The notes: generated by a model not told the origin, from the sequence alone. Positions 1 to 12,226 are shown, counted from the stretch's first letter. The stretch: DNA of 64,000 nt from Thunnus maccoyii (GCF_910596095.1 NC_056536.1:16262791-16326790); one strand, 5' to 3'. Made by a program: numbers and translations.

Positions 1-328
1 TTGCTGCTGGAGAAAATCAAACTTTTTCTCACAAAAGACAGTGTTGATGCTGTTGCTGTTTATTAGTTTAGCTAGTTTGCGCATCTCTATTGTGATGAGT
101 ATTATGTCCTTCTAATGACTCTCTCCATCAGTGGTAAGCCACCTTTTGTGGGTTTAAGCCCACAGTTTAGTTTTACACGGGAGGGTGTTTAAAAGGTGCT
201 TGCATTGTATTTTCCTGTTGCCTGTCTGCAGACTGCTGACACATACATAACACCATGCAGCTCCTAAACATCTCACACCGGAGTAGAAGCTCTGCACGGC
301 CTGCACGCACCACACACGGGTAAAAACA

Positions 329-334
329 TTTATT
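329..334 (-). other. ptges3: probable poly(A) signal of ptges3
   Basis: On the minus strand this is AATAAA in an A/T-rich setting typical of a vertebrate 3' end. It lies about 2.1 kb downstream of the ptges3 stop codon, with no other minus-strand coding signal between. Assigning it to ptges3 is inference; other AATAAA matches occur in between, so shorter isoforms are possible. Confidence 0.45.
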
Positions 335-2428
335 GCAGAACACAGGAGAGTAACGACTTAAATGTACAGCACTTACTGTTAGGCTTCATAGCTGCTGCTA
401 AAAATTACTAAGGAAGTTCCACTGGCTTCAAATGATCCATTTTCAGTATCACATGCGATTCATAACGTGTGCATGATAGCGGTATTTAAGTTTTTATGCC
501 CATTAATAATCTATAGCCTTTACTGACTGATAATTACAATTTAATACCAGATTAGATGAGCATCACAGAATCAGGAGACGTCATCTTTGCTAAATACTTC
601 TATTTGTGGGATACATATATTGCATGTTTGACAAAAATAATATCCAGCAACATCACAAGTAATTTACACTGGAAATTTACAGCGTAATGGAATTTCAGAC
701 TTCCATTTTCCTTTTTGCACTCAGTATAAAAGAACAGAGGAGATGGGAAACCCCTGGAATACGCTGTGTAATGTTAGAGAGAAGTGAGAGAGCAGTGCTG
801 TGAAGCATCAGCACTACACAGTGGTTACAAAGTGACATTTCACATTTTCACGGAAGTTGGTATTCACATTCACCCATCAGTAAATTGAAAGATTGTTCGT
901 CCTGTCCATAAGAGATTCCTTCCTAAGTGATTCCAAGTTCCACAATCGTTCTAAAATTCAACCAAAGATATGATGCTTCAGCAAAGTAAGTCAAATCAAG
1001 TGGGTATTTTCCTTTTTCGAAATCAGTCAAAATGTATTTATATAGCACAATTTGAAGTGTTGTGGAAGAGCTTCATATAAAAATGAAACTGTCACTCCAC
1101 CGCAGCTCAGCAGGGAAACACTGTGTGGGGAAACACATTGGGACTATTACTCTAAAAACATTAAGTTGTGCAACTCAAGATGGCAGAAGTCCCATATTAG
1201 CTTCAGCTAAACTTTAGAAAACATTTTTGTTAGTTTTGTCCCACAACTCTCAATTTAGAATTATTACAAATGGACAACCGATAATCCTCTCAGTGTACAG
1301 TACACGAGCATGTCGGTGTTGTTTTATGACAGACTTGAAAAATGTTAAACTATCTTTTAAATATTGCCACTGAGACCACATTCCCACACTAATAGAGAAT
1401 AATCATCTCATTCTCAGTTTATTTTATAGTTAACCTTTGTTGATGAGTTAAACTCCTTTGGAACTTGAAAAAGTGATGCTTCAATACTAAATTCTCATAT
1501 TCAACAGCCTGAAACAAGTTTATTAGAAATGTATACCCAAACTCCCACAGCATAGGACAAACACAAAAGTGCTCAACACATGTTGAGTGAAACACACAAG
1601 CCTCCAAAGCATAGTTCTAGTGTTTCTGATGAACAAACATGTATAACCTGTGCTGTGTTTTTACTATTTGGGAAACTCTTGGCTGGGTACATTGGATTTC
1701 TGCCCTCACCTCAGGATGCATATGGAAGAAAATTAAGTATTTTTTGTACCTGCTACAATGTGCAATGTTTTGTACACTGGCATAGAGCAAAGGTTTGACT
1801 ATGTGCAAAGACTGTATCACTCTACTACCATAATCTCAACACAAGCTGTAAGTTGCACAAGCATATCTGTTTATTTTAAATGCTGAAATATGTTTTAAAA
1901 AGAATGAAATTATTGTTAAATATTTGCAGATGTTGGCATACATTGGAAAACCCATTTCAAGCGGAACTTTTTAAATTAACACAACAAAATAAGTGCAATT
2001 TACAATACAAACATTAAAAGGGAAAAACCTGTCATTAAAAAAAATCATTTTTGGAAAATAGGCATTTTTAGTTGTTTTTCTTCGTTAGAAATCACAATGT
2101 TCTATACATAACCTGACATTGCAAAAAAAAAAGAGAAGGTGTAAGACATCAGCACATCCCACAGTCATTTAAGTCAATGAACAATAACATTTCATTTTGA
2201 ACAGAATTGTCCATGCAGAACAGAACAGCAAAGCACAGCACTGTATGTCGCTATGGATCTCTGTGCATGTCTGTATCCAACAGTCACTCCCTTGAGGGGT
2301 TTCGCTTTGGAAACTGTTTCGAGAGATGAGGTTTCCTCTCCAACGTGGCTGCCAACTCATGTCCGATCTCTCTCTTCAACAGACTTATAACTCGCTTTGT
2401 TTACTACTGAGGTGGCATCCATATTCAT
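335..2428 (-). other. ptges3: ptges3 3'UTR and downstream region
   Basis: No coding signal is seen on either strand; the short open frames here show no recognisable protein. The stretch is A/T-rich, as expected of a long vertebrate 3'UTR, and probably belongs to the ptges3 transcript. About 970-1240 resembles a fish MITE described separately. Confidence 0.4.
970..1240. mobile_element. degraded MITE fragment in the presumed ptges3 3'UTR
   Basis: The phrases around the 'caccgcagctcagcagggaaacac' core (about 1096-1120) and 'atattagcttcagctaaact' (1194-1213) match, from memory, the interior of a common fish palindromic MITE. A copy that retains its termini but has a shortened interior lies at 54794-55035. 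No inverted termini or target duplication survive here. Confidence 0.35.
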
Positions 2429-5151
2429 CTACTCAAGGTCGGGCATTTCTGGAAGAGAGAGAGAAGGGGAAAAAAGAACAATTAACCAAATTGTTCACAA
2501 TAAAACATTCAAAGCTATTTGATAATCAGAAATGAAAAAAATTATAACTGATACTGCTACAATGTTAGGTACCACAGGCTGGACAGAGTGCAGCTACGAC
2601 CAACTAGTACTGAAAATACCCATTTGTGTTAAGACAACAGTTAACTATCTCTTACTTAATGTTTTATCATAGCCATTTATGATAGAATAAAATCAATTCT
2701 CCTTCAAGGACTGTAACAACAATCAAGCCCTTTCTAACATAATATAATAATCAATAATATACATAGGACAATATCATCTTTATAGCTTACACAACAGACC
2801 CTAAAATAGACCATATTTGTATTCACTTGGCACCGCCTAGCATTATGCCTGTCTTCTGTAACATCACCTCGTCAGAACTAGTGACTACCGGTCACAAATT
2901 ACATGACAGCTCTTTTAGAAAAGTACTTACTTTCATCATCGCTGTCTGCAGAATCATGCTGCAAAGCAAAACAAAAAACATTTAAAATCCTTCATATATG
3001 CTTTACCTAATAAATTTCACTTGATTACAATTTCTCCAAACAGAAAAAAACCCATCTCTGTAATAAAGATATGAACCACATAAAAAAGTACTCTGTGTAT
3101 TAAAAAAAACATACCTCATCTTCTGCACCATCTAAATCAGGTAGATCATCCCCTCCCATGCTGTTCATCATCTGGACGCATTAACAAGAGACAACAATCA
3201 ACATGGCGGCACTTCATCTGGACATACCCTCGCTTCAGGAACTGTGCATTCTTAATCTTCTTACCTCTGAGAATTTGTCAAAACTTGACAAGTCCTCATC
3301 TGAGTCATCTTCCCAGTCTTTCCAGTTATTGAAATCCACACTCAGCCAGTTGCACTAAGGGAAGATAGATTCAAGCTGTTAAGTAAGGCAATATTTAACA
3401 TGCAATCAGTTTATTCCAGCTGTTTTTACAATGTTCATATTTACTTAGCTGTTTAGTTAGGTGGCGTACTAATCATCACCATTCCTAGAACTAAGAAGTT
3501 TCATGTTTTTAAATCATACTGTCAGATGAGAGTTTTATTAACATGTGGTTTAAATAAATAAGAAAACAGCTGACCAAGATGTATGTTCAGATTCATGGAA
3601 ATAAAAGAGAAATGTCTGGTTGGCAAGTACAACAAGCCAGTACCAGAACTGCAATGTTCTGCAGATTGACACATTATTTTTAAATGAATGAGTTACCTTT
3701 GTCTTGTCTTTGGTGAGTCTTGGCCATGATTTCCCAGCCTCTGCTTTTCGTAAACAACACAACACAGACCTGTCTGTGCGTCTGTGTTTGGATTCCTGCA
3801 TGAAACAAAGAGGGTTTGATGAAGGCTTCAAATTAATTTAACAGATGGTGGAACTGAAACTATGTCCGCAAGTGAAAAACTTACTTTAGGGTCAATTTCC
3901 CCAAAAAGTTCCACTGTATTCTGGTTTTTGATATTATCTGCTCCACTGATACAGCTGTAAGGTGAAAAGAGGTCATATTATTCCATCTGCAACCATAAAC
4001 GTTAAATGTAAACCAAAAAGTTTTGTGTTTTCAACATTCTGTTCACACACTATATCACAGGATCTGGACCCTGTTTCCAAAAAGCATCATCAGGCTCATC
4101 TAAAAATTGTAAAATTACCATTTAATGTGCAATGAATACAACTTACCTGAAATCAAATTTGGACTTGTCAAAATTTACGTGCACATCTTTACTGTCCTCC
4201 ACGCAGAACTCTATAAAAACGGAGTCCCGTCTGTCATACCACTTAGCTGCTGCAGGCTGCCTAATGACAAAGAGAGAAGAGGGAATATGTGACATTAGGA
4301 TAATCCAACATCATCCATGCTTCATTCTGGTAGTTATTCAAGAACTAACACTGCCCTACTTGTTGGCATTAGTTGGGCCTATCATTTTCACAGCCACTAG
4401 TGGCCAACGAGGATACAGCACACGAGGTCACGTTTGAATCATGTTGAGGAAAGCTTCACTCATTCATTCCAGATTAGAATGAAAACCTCTGAAATATTCA
4501 TCACCTCTTCACCCCAAAGCAATAACTGTTGTCTTAGCTAAGCGTGAGAATAAACCCTTTAATCAAACCGGTGCACCTGCTAACGTTACACTGCAGATTG
4601 AACACATTTCACTAGGAAACAATTATATGATCACATTGTGAGACTGAGTCAGGTAATGCTAGGAAGCTGTATAGTCATTTGAATGTAAAACACAGTGAGG
4701 GTAAAAAAAAATACTCAAATGGGATAAAAGCAGCTTGTGCTACAAGTATCGCTGACAAGTGTGTAAGTTGGCGTTAGCCTACGTTAGCTAAAGTGAAATC
4801 TAAGCTAATCATGACACCATGCTTTTTCAGTGCTAACATTACCCTTGCCTTATTGGGTTGACATTAGCCTGCTAGCTAACGAAAGCTGAGCTGATGCAAG
4901 GCGCGTAAACAAGACTAGCAAAGAGTTTATCAGTTTAAAGGACATGCTGGTGCCAAATTATATAAGACTTAAGGAAAGTTGTCTGCCGGTGGATTTAACG
5001 ATGTGCTGTGCCTTTTAGTCTTGTCATGCATGTAAATATGAACGCACCGCTGCGGCTAACTCGTGTGCTAAGCTAATGTTAGCTGGCTGAACCGCAATAC
5101 ACCACTCCACCGACACTGTCAACGACTACGTAATAAACTCAAAACTTACAT
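2429..5151 (-). CDS. ptges3: prostaglandin E synthase 3 (p23 Hsp90 co-chaperone)
   Basis: The gene encodes p23, the small cytosolic co-chaperone that binds ATP-bound Hsp90 dimers and stabilises client complexes; it is also described as cytosolic PGE synthase. Coding exons in transcript order are 5150-5151, 4147-4260, 3885-3954, 3697-3795, 3265-3354, 3115-3171, 2931-2958 and 2429-2448. All junctions are GT-AG, the phases agree, and they give 159 residues (human: 160). Recognisable blocks are KWYDRRD near the start (with the Tyr proposed as the synthase residue), VFIEFCVEDSKDV in the CS beta-sandwich, the p23 signature SWPRLTK, WLSVDFNNWKDWEDDSDED, and an acidic tail ending MPDLE. The ATG is split by the first intron (AT|G), so exon 1 contributes only two coding bases. 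The tail reads DLPDLDGAEDE where the human protein has its caspase site PEVD, keeping the P1 Asp. Teleosts may carry a and b copies; I cannot tell which this is. Confidence 0.96.
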
Positions 5152-5436
5152 CTTCACAGTTTTAGCAATCTAATCCCACGTCGGCTCGAGACACAGATAA
5201 TAGTTTAATGTTGCCTACGTTAGCTGTAGTGTGCCTGGCAAAAAAAGATCACTGAGACATAAACAGTTAACGTTTGCAACAGATGCCCCTGATGTCTCTC
5301 CAAACATCGCGTGCTTTCCTCTCGTGACGCACCGTGTCACCTCACCCGCCTGTTCCAAGGCAGCGCGAGAGCTCCACCACGAGCCTAATGTGAATCATAC
5401 AAGAGCTATGGAGGAAGGAGGTAATTAATTAACGTT

Positions 5437-6525
5437 CTTATTATTAGTATTATTGTTTTTTAGCGGCAGTTGGCATCCAAAATGTTGCATTACCGCCATC
5501 TACTGGATTTAAACTTAAATCTCCACTGAAATAATATCTATATATAATGATTTCTTTTTACTCCAACAGTGCAGTTAATTGCCAAAAAGGCCAAAAAACT
5601 TCACATGATCCTTACAAAAGCAAAACTCAGCATGCTTAGATTCTTGTCTCGCATCATAACATTCCTTACCTACTTCCTCATGCTTATGTCTCTTCTTAGA
5701 TCTGACCCTGATTATTTCTTCCCTTTGCAAAGAAGACACTGGATCTTTGTCACAGTCTACTTCACAATCATTCTCCCCACATTTATCACACGTGGCTATC
5801 TCACTCCTACATACAAGCAAACTATGACCAAACTTCCAGCAATTCTTACAGTGCAAAGGTTTGGGCACATACAACCTTACTAGTTAGGACACATGGTCCA
5901 AGAACACTCTATCAGACAAATACTCCAAATAAAAGTGAAGCATAATAGATTTAGTTTCATACTTTTCATTAACTACTTTGTCAGACCTCTTCATTCTATA
6001 GCTTTCTGTCACCCCTTAACACTCTTTAGATCTCCTTGTATCCACTCTGCATGAGACTCCATCAACGTTACCTTTTATTGGAGCTTTCTTGCTAAGTGGA
6101 AAACATGCCACTGGGTACATATCCATCCCAGCACCCAACACTAAGATTTTCAAGGCTTTTTCCATCTGTGTCTTTGACATATGTTCAAAGACTATCAATC
6201 GTTTTATGTCGATCAGTTTAACTTCACCCACTTCATCCTTAATCCATCTTGCCACAGTGTGCTTTTCTGACAAAGCTCTACATCCAGCACCTTCTTTCAA
6301 ACCCTGAATCTTCATTCAAACCACGTAGGTTTCTTTTTCATGTTCACTCTCACTATGACTCGATGAATCAACTTTCTTTTTCTTTCCCTTCTCTGAGGAT
6401 CTCTCGCTTCTAAATTCAAAATTCTCAACTTCCATTTCCCTTGTTCACTCTCCATTTTCATCTGCCAACCCTGCGGTCGCCATCTTCCCCTCCTCTCTCA
6501 AATGAGGACCTCATTTAAGACCTCC
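5437..6525 (-). mobile_element. internally deleted non-LTR retrotransposon retaining only ORF1
   Basis: A perfect 12-bp direct repeat, TTAATTAACGTT, sits at 5425-5436 and 6526-6537 and marks a target-site duplication. Read on the minus strand, the insert begins with a GA-rich leader and a basic, Ser/Glu-rich N-terminus. It continues through a decayed ORF1 with CCHC zinc knuckles and ends in a 3' tail that contains TAGATGGCGGTAATGCA, GGATGCCAACTGCCG and a short AATAATACTAATAATAAG repeat. No reverse transcriptase remains: ORF1 runs almost straight into the 3' terminus. The tail resembles fish LINE ends I have seen (I/Nimb-like or Tx1-like); the exact clade is not resolved. Confidence 0.75.
5575..6315 (-). 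pseudogene. decayed LINE ORF1 (gag-like, CCHC zinc knuckle)
   Basis: Two frame-broken pieces belong to one ancestral ORF1 protein. The upstream piece (6016-6315) reads MKIQGLKEGAGCRAL and ends at an in-frame stop. The downstream piece (5575-5874) carries YVPKPLHCKNCWKFGHS followed by CDKCGENDCEVDC, which is a zinc-knuckle arrangement. The linking stretch SDRVFLDHVS-LVRLYVPKPL is the usual lead-in to the knuckle in LINE nucleic-acid-binding proteins and contains a stop. A more N-terminal Lys/Glu/Ser-rich segment lies upstream to about 6470. The protein would have bound element RNA; this copy cannot make it intact. Confidence 0.72.
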
Positions 6526-7009
6526 TTAATTAACGTTTGATACGCCTGATGATGAAGAAAGTGACTACCTGTTGACAATATCAGTCCTCCACCTTCAGTA
6601 AAAGTTGCAATAAAAATATGTAAAAACATTACTTAAGCTAAGTAAAAGTAAGTGTTAGCAAAAATGTACTTAAATGATCAAAAGTAAATTATTCAATACA
6701 GAAAAATGCCCCTAGTTACATTACATTATTGGGTTATAATTGTATTATAACATTTTATTCTATTTGGTCGAGGTGGAGCTAGTTTTTTAACTATTTGGCT
6801 ACTTTTGAGTAGTTTAATCTATAGAATGCATCACATGTTTTGTAAGTAAAACCTTAAGTTGTAAAGTAGGACTAGCTGTCAATTAATGTAGGCTAATGGT
6901 GTAAAAAAGGTATACTTTCCAGTACTCTGTGTCACAAGTGTGCAAACTTGGAATAAAAAAAATAGCAGAGTTGAATCAACATCTTTATGACACACTAGAA
7001 AATAAGCTC

Positions 7010-7182
7010 CAACAAGGCAGCATATTAATGCGTAATAAGTGTCTTTTGCACGTGCAGTCAGAGGTGCATTTGTTACAGCCACACAGGTAGCAGCAGCCTT
7101 TCTTGCAGGTGAAGCAGGAGCAGTTTGTGCATGTGCAGGATCCTTCAAAGCTGCAGATTCCAGTTTTGGAGCAATGGTCGAT
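7010..7182 (-). pseudogene. processed metallothionein pseudogene
   Basis: On the minus strand one frame gives HCSKTGICSFEGSC, then TCTNCSCFTCKKGCC, then CGCNKCTSDCTCK. This is the cysteine pattern of a vertebrate metallothionein, a roughly 60-residue Zn/Cu-binding cytosolic protein. The segments run on with no interruption, although vertebrate metallothionein genes have two introns, which points to a retrocopy. Lesions: the initiator appears as ATC (7180-7182), about two codons including an early Cys are missing, several cysteines are replaced (for example Phe and Tyr), and the last ten codons are frame-shifted with an insertion. No flanking poly(A) or target duplication is evident, so mechanism and age are inferred. 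Confidence 0.75.
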
Positions 7183-10100
7183 TTTTTAGTCAGTGTCTCC
7201 TCATCTTCAAAATATGAAGCTGATATTTTCCTGTCAGTGTTGAGTATATAAGCTTTACAAGTGGGTAATGACGAATGCTCCATTTATTGTTGGTGTATAG
7301 TTCTTTTTAACCTATTGCCTTCATCAATATCTCAGAGTCTAGAGAAGGACCAGTGAGGAAAAAAGGACTATAAAGGGAGCATGAATAGATGACTCCCTTG
7401 TGAGACAGTTTTTACAGCATAAATAAGAATAAGAACATAAATAAGTTCCACTTGTTCCATAGTCCCTTTTATGGACTGAGTGTCAGGAGGTTAACAATCA
7501 AAAAAAAGAAAAGAGAAAAAAGAAAATGTATTTTGATAGTATCATGGGTGCAGCAGAAGACTGAGGGTATTTCTGCATTTGGAGATGTTGAAAAAGATGC
7601 AGGACTCTGGCTTATGGTTATTTTCTCAATAGAGATGAGCACAGATGCAGTGTTGGAAGCCAATGCATCTCCCTTCACAGTTCTGCTTCTCAGCCAGCAT
7701 ATTAACAGATTACTCTTTAGCATTGCCATCAGCCACAATATCAAAGTGAAGTTTAGCTTCATCAGTTTAGGACCCTATAGGAATGGAGGCTGCCAGATGC
7801 ACCTGCTGCCATGTTGTTTGACTTGTAGTGCTTTTCTTTATCAGGCAAAGCACTCAAGCAGCAGAAAATGACATGGAAACTGACAGATGATTTAAAGTCA
7901 CAGGGGTAGGCTCTAGCTGATGTCACTTTGGGAGCAGCTTCAATCAGTTGGATTGGACAAGTGAATAGAAAGGATGCGAGGCTATGAAGCAGTATCACCA
8001 GTGTAAGGCTTGGCAGCTTCCCATAGAGGTAGTGGAATAATAGCCGAGGCAGGGAAAAAGAGAGTGAAGCATCATCAGATGAGTGCTGTTCACTGTGAAT
8101 TGAGCCACAGATGACACAGATGATAGTTTGGATAGAATAACAATGGCAGGCAGCTTCTGAATGTGTGGGAGACAACTGGTGATGTCAGAGATGAAGGGAT
8201 GAAAATATCTGGAAGTGTTGGTGCAGTGTAGGGTTGAGTAGATGTGTAGAGGTTGCTTTTGACAAATAATCTGCCTTTCCAACTTTGACCATCTTGTGCC
8301 TGACATTTGCCTTTCTAAGACCAGAAGGGGGGCCAAAATAGTGGCAGACCTGACAGGGGATAGTGAAAGGGAGGGGAAGACACTTTGGAAATGAGGGGCT
8401 GGAGTTAGATGACAGACTGGAGTTTTGTTGGCCACAAAAAGGGCTTTAGTTAGAGCATACAGCTCAGTCCTAATTTTAGCCATTTTTTAGGAGGTGGGGA
8501 TATGAAGTTTCAGCTATGGGTATCTTTAAATAAAACCAGAACTAGCAGCATCAGTCTTTAAACTTAATCTATCGCCAACATTTGAACTTGTTATCTGCAA
8601 AATTATAATGCTACATTTCTTCAGATAGATGTGCAGTATGCAATTGTCGTCGAAAGATTCCTCCTTACAGCCACAAAAGACAGTACATTTATAATGAAGT
8701 AGGCTCATGAATTAGTCATAATTAAAGGGGAAAAAGACATTAGTGTAATCTGAATTACCTCCAGAAGCTTTTCTGCCGCTGCAAAGTGATTTGCCAAAGA
8801 GAATTAACAATAGCTCGCTGTGCTGCTTTTTTTTTTTTTACTACTAGACTCTCTGGCAGATATGTAATTTGGATGCATTATTGTGATATTAAAACCTAAT
8901 TTCCTTCTTCAGTGTGGTCCAGCTGACAGAATTTTGCCTACTGGCCTGATTGTAATGATGCCATTTATAAATGTAGAGTTTTTCGAGCAAACTGCTGAAG
9001 CCATGGTTGTAATATGGATACATTTTGTGTAGCTTCAGCTGTGGATGCTGACAGAGTTGATTAGGGTGATTCCTAAAACTTTTCATTCGTGTTTCCAAAG
9101 CTCAGGTTTAATTTATGAAATCGTTCCTTTAAATAGCATTAAGATCAGACCATGATGATGTCAGCATGACACAGAATCCTGGAGCTGCACCATATATGTT
9201 GAATCACACGACAACTGCATGTAGCCACAGGAGCTTTACTGAGATATGACTACATTTTCTAAATCACAGCTGGATGTCTTACGTTCATGTAAAAGTCATT
9301 AACGCAAAAGAAAAAAATCAGTGAGCCCACAGAGTCAGTCACTAATTCAGTTCCCATGGGCTGACTCCAAGAAGTGTCATATTATAATAGTACACTGTAT
9401 TGTAGAGCTCCACTAGTTCATCCACTGATGCAGAAGCTGAGTAGGTGATGTGCTGGAGGTCCATAGTTACGATGGCTGGGTCAGTGCTTGTTGATATCCG
9501 GATGCTTTCATCTCCTCTTAGGGACGTAGTTGTCTGTGTTTGAAGATATCGTTTTTTAACATCCATGCAACAGCACAAAGTAAAATATGTTTTTCTGTAC
9601 GGCAACAATGAAAGAGTTGATTAGAAGTGTTGAATGTGTAGCGCTGTCAGAAAGGTGAAAGATATAATAACCCCAAATTAACTCTGATAACAATGAATTG
9701 CAAACCGTCGTGTGCACTAATATGTGTGCACTGTCAACAAACTGAGACTGGATCCTACCTTGTTTAACTATGATGTGCATTTAGATAAAAAAACATTTGA
9801 TTGACTTACACAACATAAATGATACATGGTTTTAATCAGCTGCTTTCACAGTCGTCATATATAAAGTTACACCTCGATGAGTAAGATCACCAGATATTAA
9901 ATGAGGAAGTTTAAATAAAGAAGGAAGTAGCTGAAATCAGAATAGCTAAATAAATATCAAATTGTACTAAATTGAAATAAACAGTATAATCACAGTATGA
10001 AATGTTTTTTGGGAAGTGATGTGGAATATATTGCATGATGTTGCCGGCCTAAGATCCTCGAGCAGGGTGATCCAAAGTCTATAGTTGGACCTGACAGCCA

Positions 10101-10761
10101 GGTCCAACTGTCACATCAGCAAATCCTAAATCTAACCAAAAACCAGAATAGACAGGGAAACAGATTACTGTATCAGCATGGTTTCACTGAAAGCCTCTCT
10201 GGTGCATTTTTTGCTCTAGCTGCAGACGAGAGAAGGATTCTCAACTTCTCTGACACTCTTCTGACAGCAATGTTTTTTTTTAACAGGAAAAGGAAAGACT
10301 CATCAACCCTTTTCACTTTTGTCTATCAAAACTTGAAACAAGAATCACAGATTTCTGCAGGTTTAATAAGATTACAGAGGTTGTTATGAATCAGGTTTAA
10401 GAGGTTTGGATGAAATCTAAGAAATTCTTTATTATCAGTACATCACAGGTGTTGAAGGTGTTAAGACACTATCATCACGTCAGTTATCTGAAGATATTTT
10501 GAATGTTGATCAATTTCCAGAAATTCTTGCATTAGTTTTAGATAGAAAAACTGTCTCCTGTCATATGGAGGTGTCTTTGAGTCAGCAGCTATCTCATGTT
10601 TGAGGTTTATGATCCTGCATTAACTGAAAAGCAGCAGGAGGAGAACTATTGCTGTAATGGATGTAGGGGCTCATATCCTGCTTCAGTTTCATTAATAAAC
10701 AGAGAGCTAATGAGGTTTTCTGATTGTTGGTCAATCACCCAACTTTAGTTAAGTACGAGTA
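7183..10761. other. spacer without supported genes
   Basis: Several open frames occur on both strands between about 7450 and 8480, the longest being 162 codons on the minus strand (7995-8483). None shows a domain, splice structure or composition I recognise. The rest is A/T-rich spacer. Confidence 0.5.
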
Positions 10762-11495
10762 TAGAGGTGCAACGATCAGTGGATTAATTGATTGGTAGAT
10801 CAACAGAAAATTAATTGGCAACAATTTTGATAATCGAATAATTTAGTCATTTTTTACGCAAAAATATCAAATAGTCAGTGGTTGCAGCTTCTCAAATGTG
10901 AGAATTTGAAACTTTTCTGTGTCATACATGATAGTGAGCTGAATATCTTTGGATTTTGGACTGCAACTAATTATTTCTTAAATTATTTTCATTATCTATT
11001 AATTTGCCAATTATTTTTCTCGATGAATCGTTTTGTCTATAAAAATAGAGAATAATAGAGAAGTAGATGATAATACCTGTTATAATTTCTTAAAGCTCAA
11101 GATGATGTCTTCAAATGTGCTGTCTGATCAAGATATTCAGTTTTCTATTACATACAACAAAGAAAAGCTTCAAACTTACATTTGAGAAGCCGCAACTGTT
11201 GAATATTTGCCATTTTTGCTTTAAAAAACTAAACTGAAACGATTATTTGATTATCAAATAGTTCCCGATTCATTTTCTGACGATCAACTAATCGATTAAA
11301 TTGACTAATCGATATAGCTCTATTGTTGATGTGACAAAACGAGACATTTGAAGACGTCACCTCGACCTTTTTGATTATGACGGGCACTGTTCTCTATCTT
11401 ATGACATTTTATGGACAAAATGATTAATTGATTAGTTGAGAAAATAATCGGCAGATTAATTGATAATGAAAATAATTGTTTGTTGCAGACTTAAT
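10762..11495 (-). mobile_element. hAT-type MITE, split by a second copy of its own family
   Basis: The left end TAGAGGTGCAACGAT (from 10762) and the right end GAAAATAATTGTTTGTTGCAGAC (to about 11495) are the two termini of the family whose intact copy lies at 23319-23582. The interior matches the family up to CTGAATATCTTTGGATTTT, is interrupted, and resumes at GACAAAACGAGACATTTGAAGACG. No clean 8-bp duplication survives. Confidence 0.65.
10957..11322 (+). mobile_element. inner hAT-type MITE nested in the copy above
   Basis: This copy runs from TGGACTGCAACTAATTATTT to AATCGATATAGCTCTA, in the opposite orientation to the host element. The interior contains the family motifs AAGCTCAAGATGATGTCTTC and ACATTTGAGAAGCCGCAAC. 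It separates two halves of the outer element that otherwise read on. Boundaries are good to a few bases because the outer element also contains GGACTG at the junction. Confidence 0.6.
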
Positions 11496-12226
11496 AGAGC
11501 AATGTACAATAACACTAGATAGCTAGAGTGAGAGATACAGATATGAGGGAGGTATACTAGAGATAAATAGGACATAGTTATACTAATATATAATATTTAT
11601 TATGATTATATAATTTCAGCTCTATCCTGCCAACATTTTTTAATACTGTGGTACTGAATTTAAGAAATCACATAAAAAGCTGTAATTATACCCAAACAAT
11701 GTATTCTGTCAAAATGTATCAACAGATATATTATTTCTGTCAATAAGTGAGAGCATCCTGACAGACAGCTTAATTTGCATCATAATTGAATGAGTGGGTA
11801 TTCCCTCAGTGTCGTGTAGGCTGAGCTCACTGTGTGTGGGTTGCATTTTTTTTTTTTTTTTTAATCATTAAAGCTGCTCTGCACGACATAAGTATGATTC
11901 ACAGCAAGAAGCACAAACCACCATTTGTCGGCCAATCATGTCAGCTCAGTGACGAACTTCCTGGTCACATTTTCTCGTAGCTCCCAGTGGTCTGTCCCCC
12001 TTATTGATGGAGATGTTTGGTCCCCGTGGAGCCAACAAGGAGGAGGACATGGCCTGAAAGCGGAGACACGGACTCAAAATGAGCAGAAAAAGCACATTAT
12101 CTGCCTTAGAAAGCTGTCACATAGCGAGCGTGGCCGGAGCCAGATAAGAAGAGTGACTACAAGTGCTATTTTTACTCTGTTAACGCCTAGCCCAAGGACG
12201 TACTAGGAAGACAAACACAGGCGAGA
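11496..12226. other. A/T-rich spacer upstream of dtx3
   Basis: No gene or intact repeat was recognised. A run of T's lies at about 11846-11863. The open frame at 11925-12206 shows no known motif. Confidence 0.4.

Noticed and set aside
5569-5883. 104-codon plus-strand frame
   Set aside because: Antisense shadow of the LINE ORF1 zinc-knuckle region.
7039-7251. 70-codon plus-strand Ala-rich frame, and the 134-codon minus-strand frame over the same place
   Set aside because: Out-of-frame readings of the metallothionein relic; the Cys pattern is in a different minus-strand frame.
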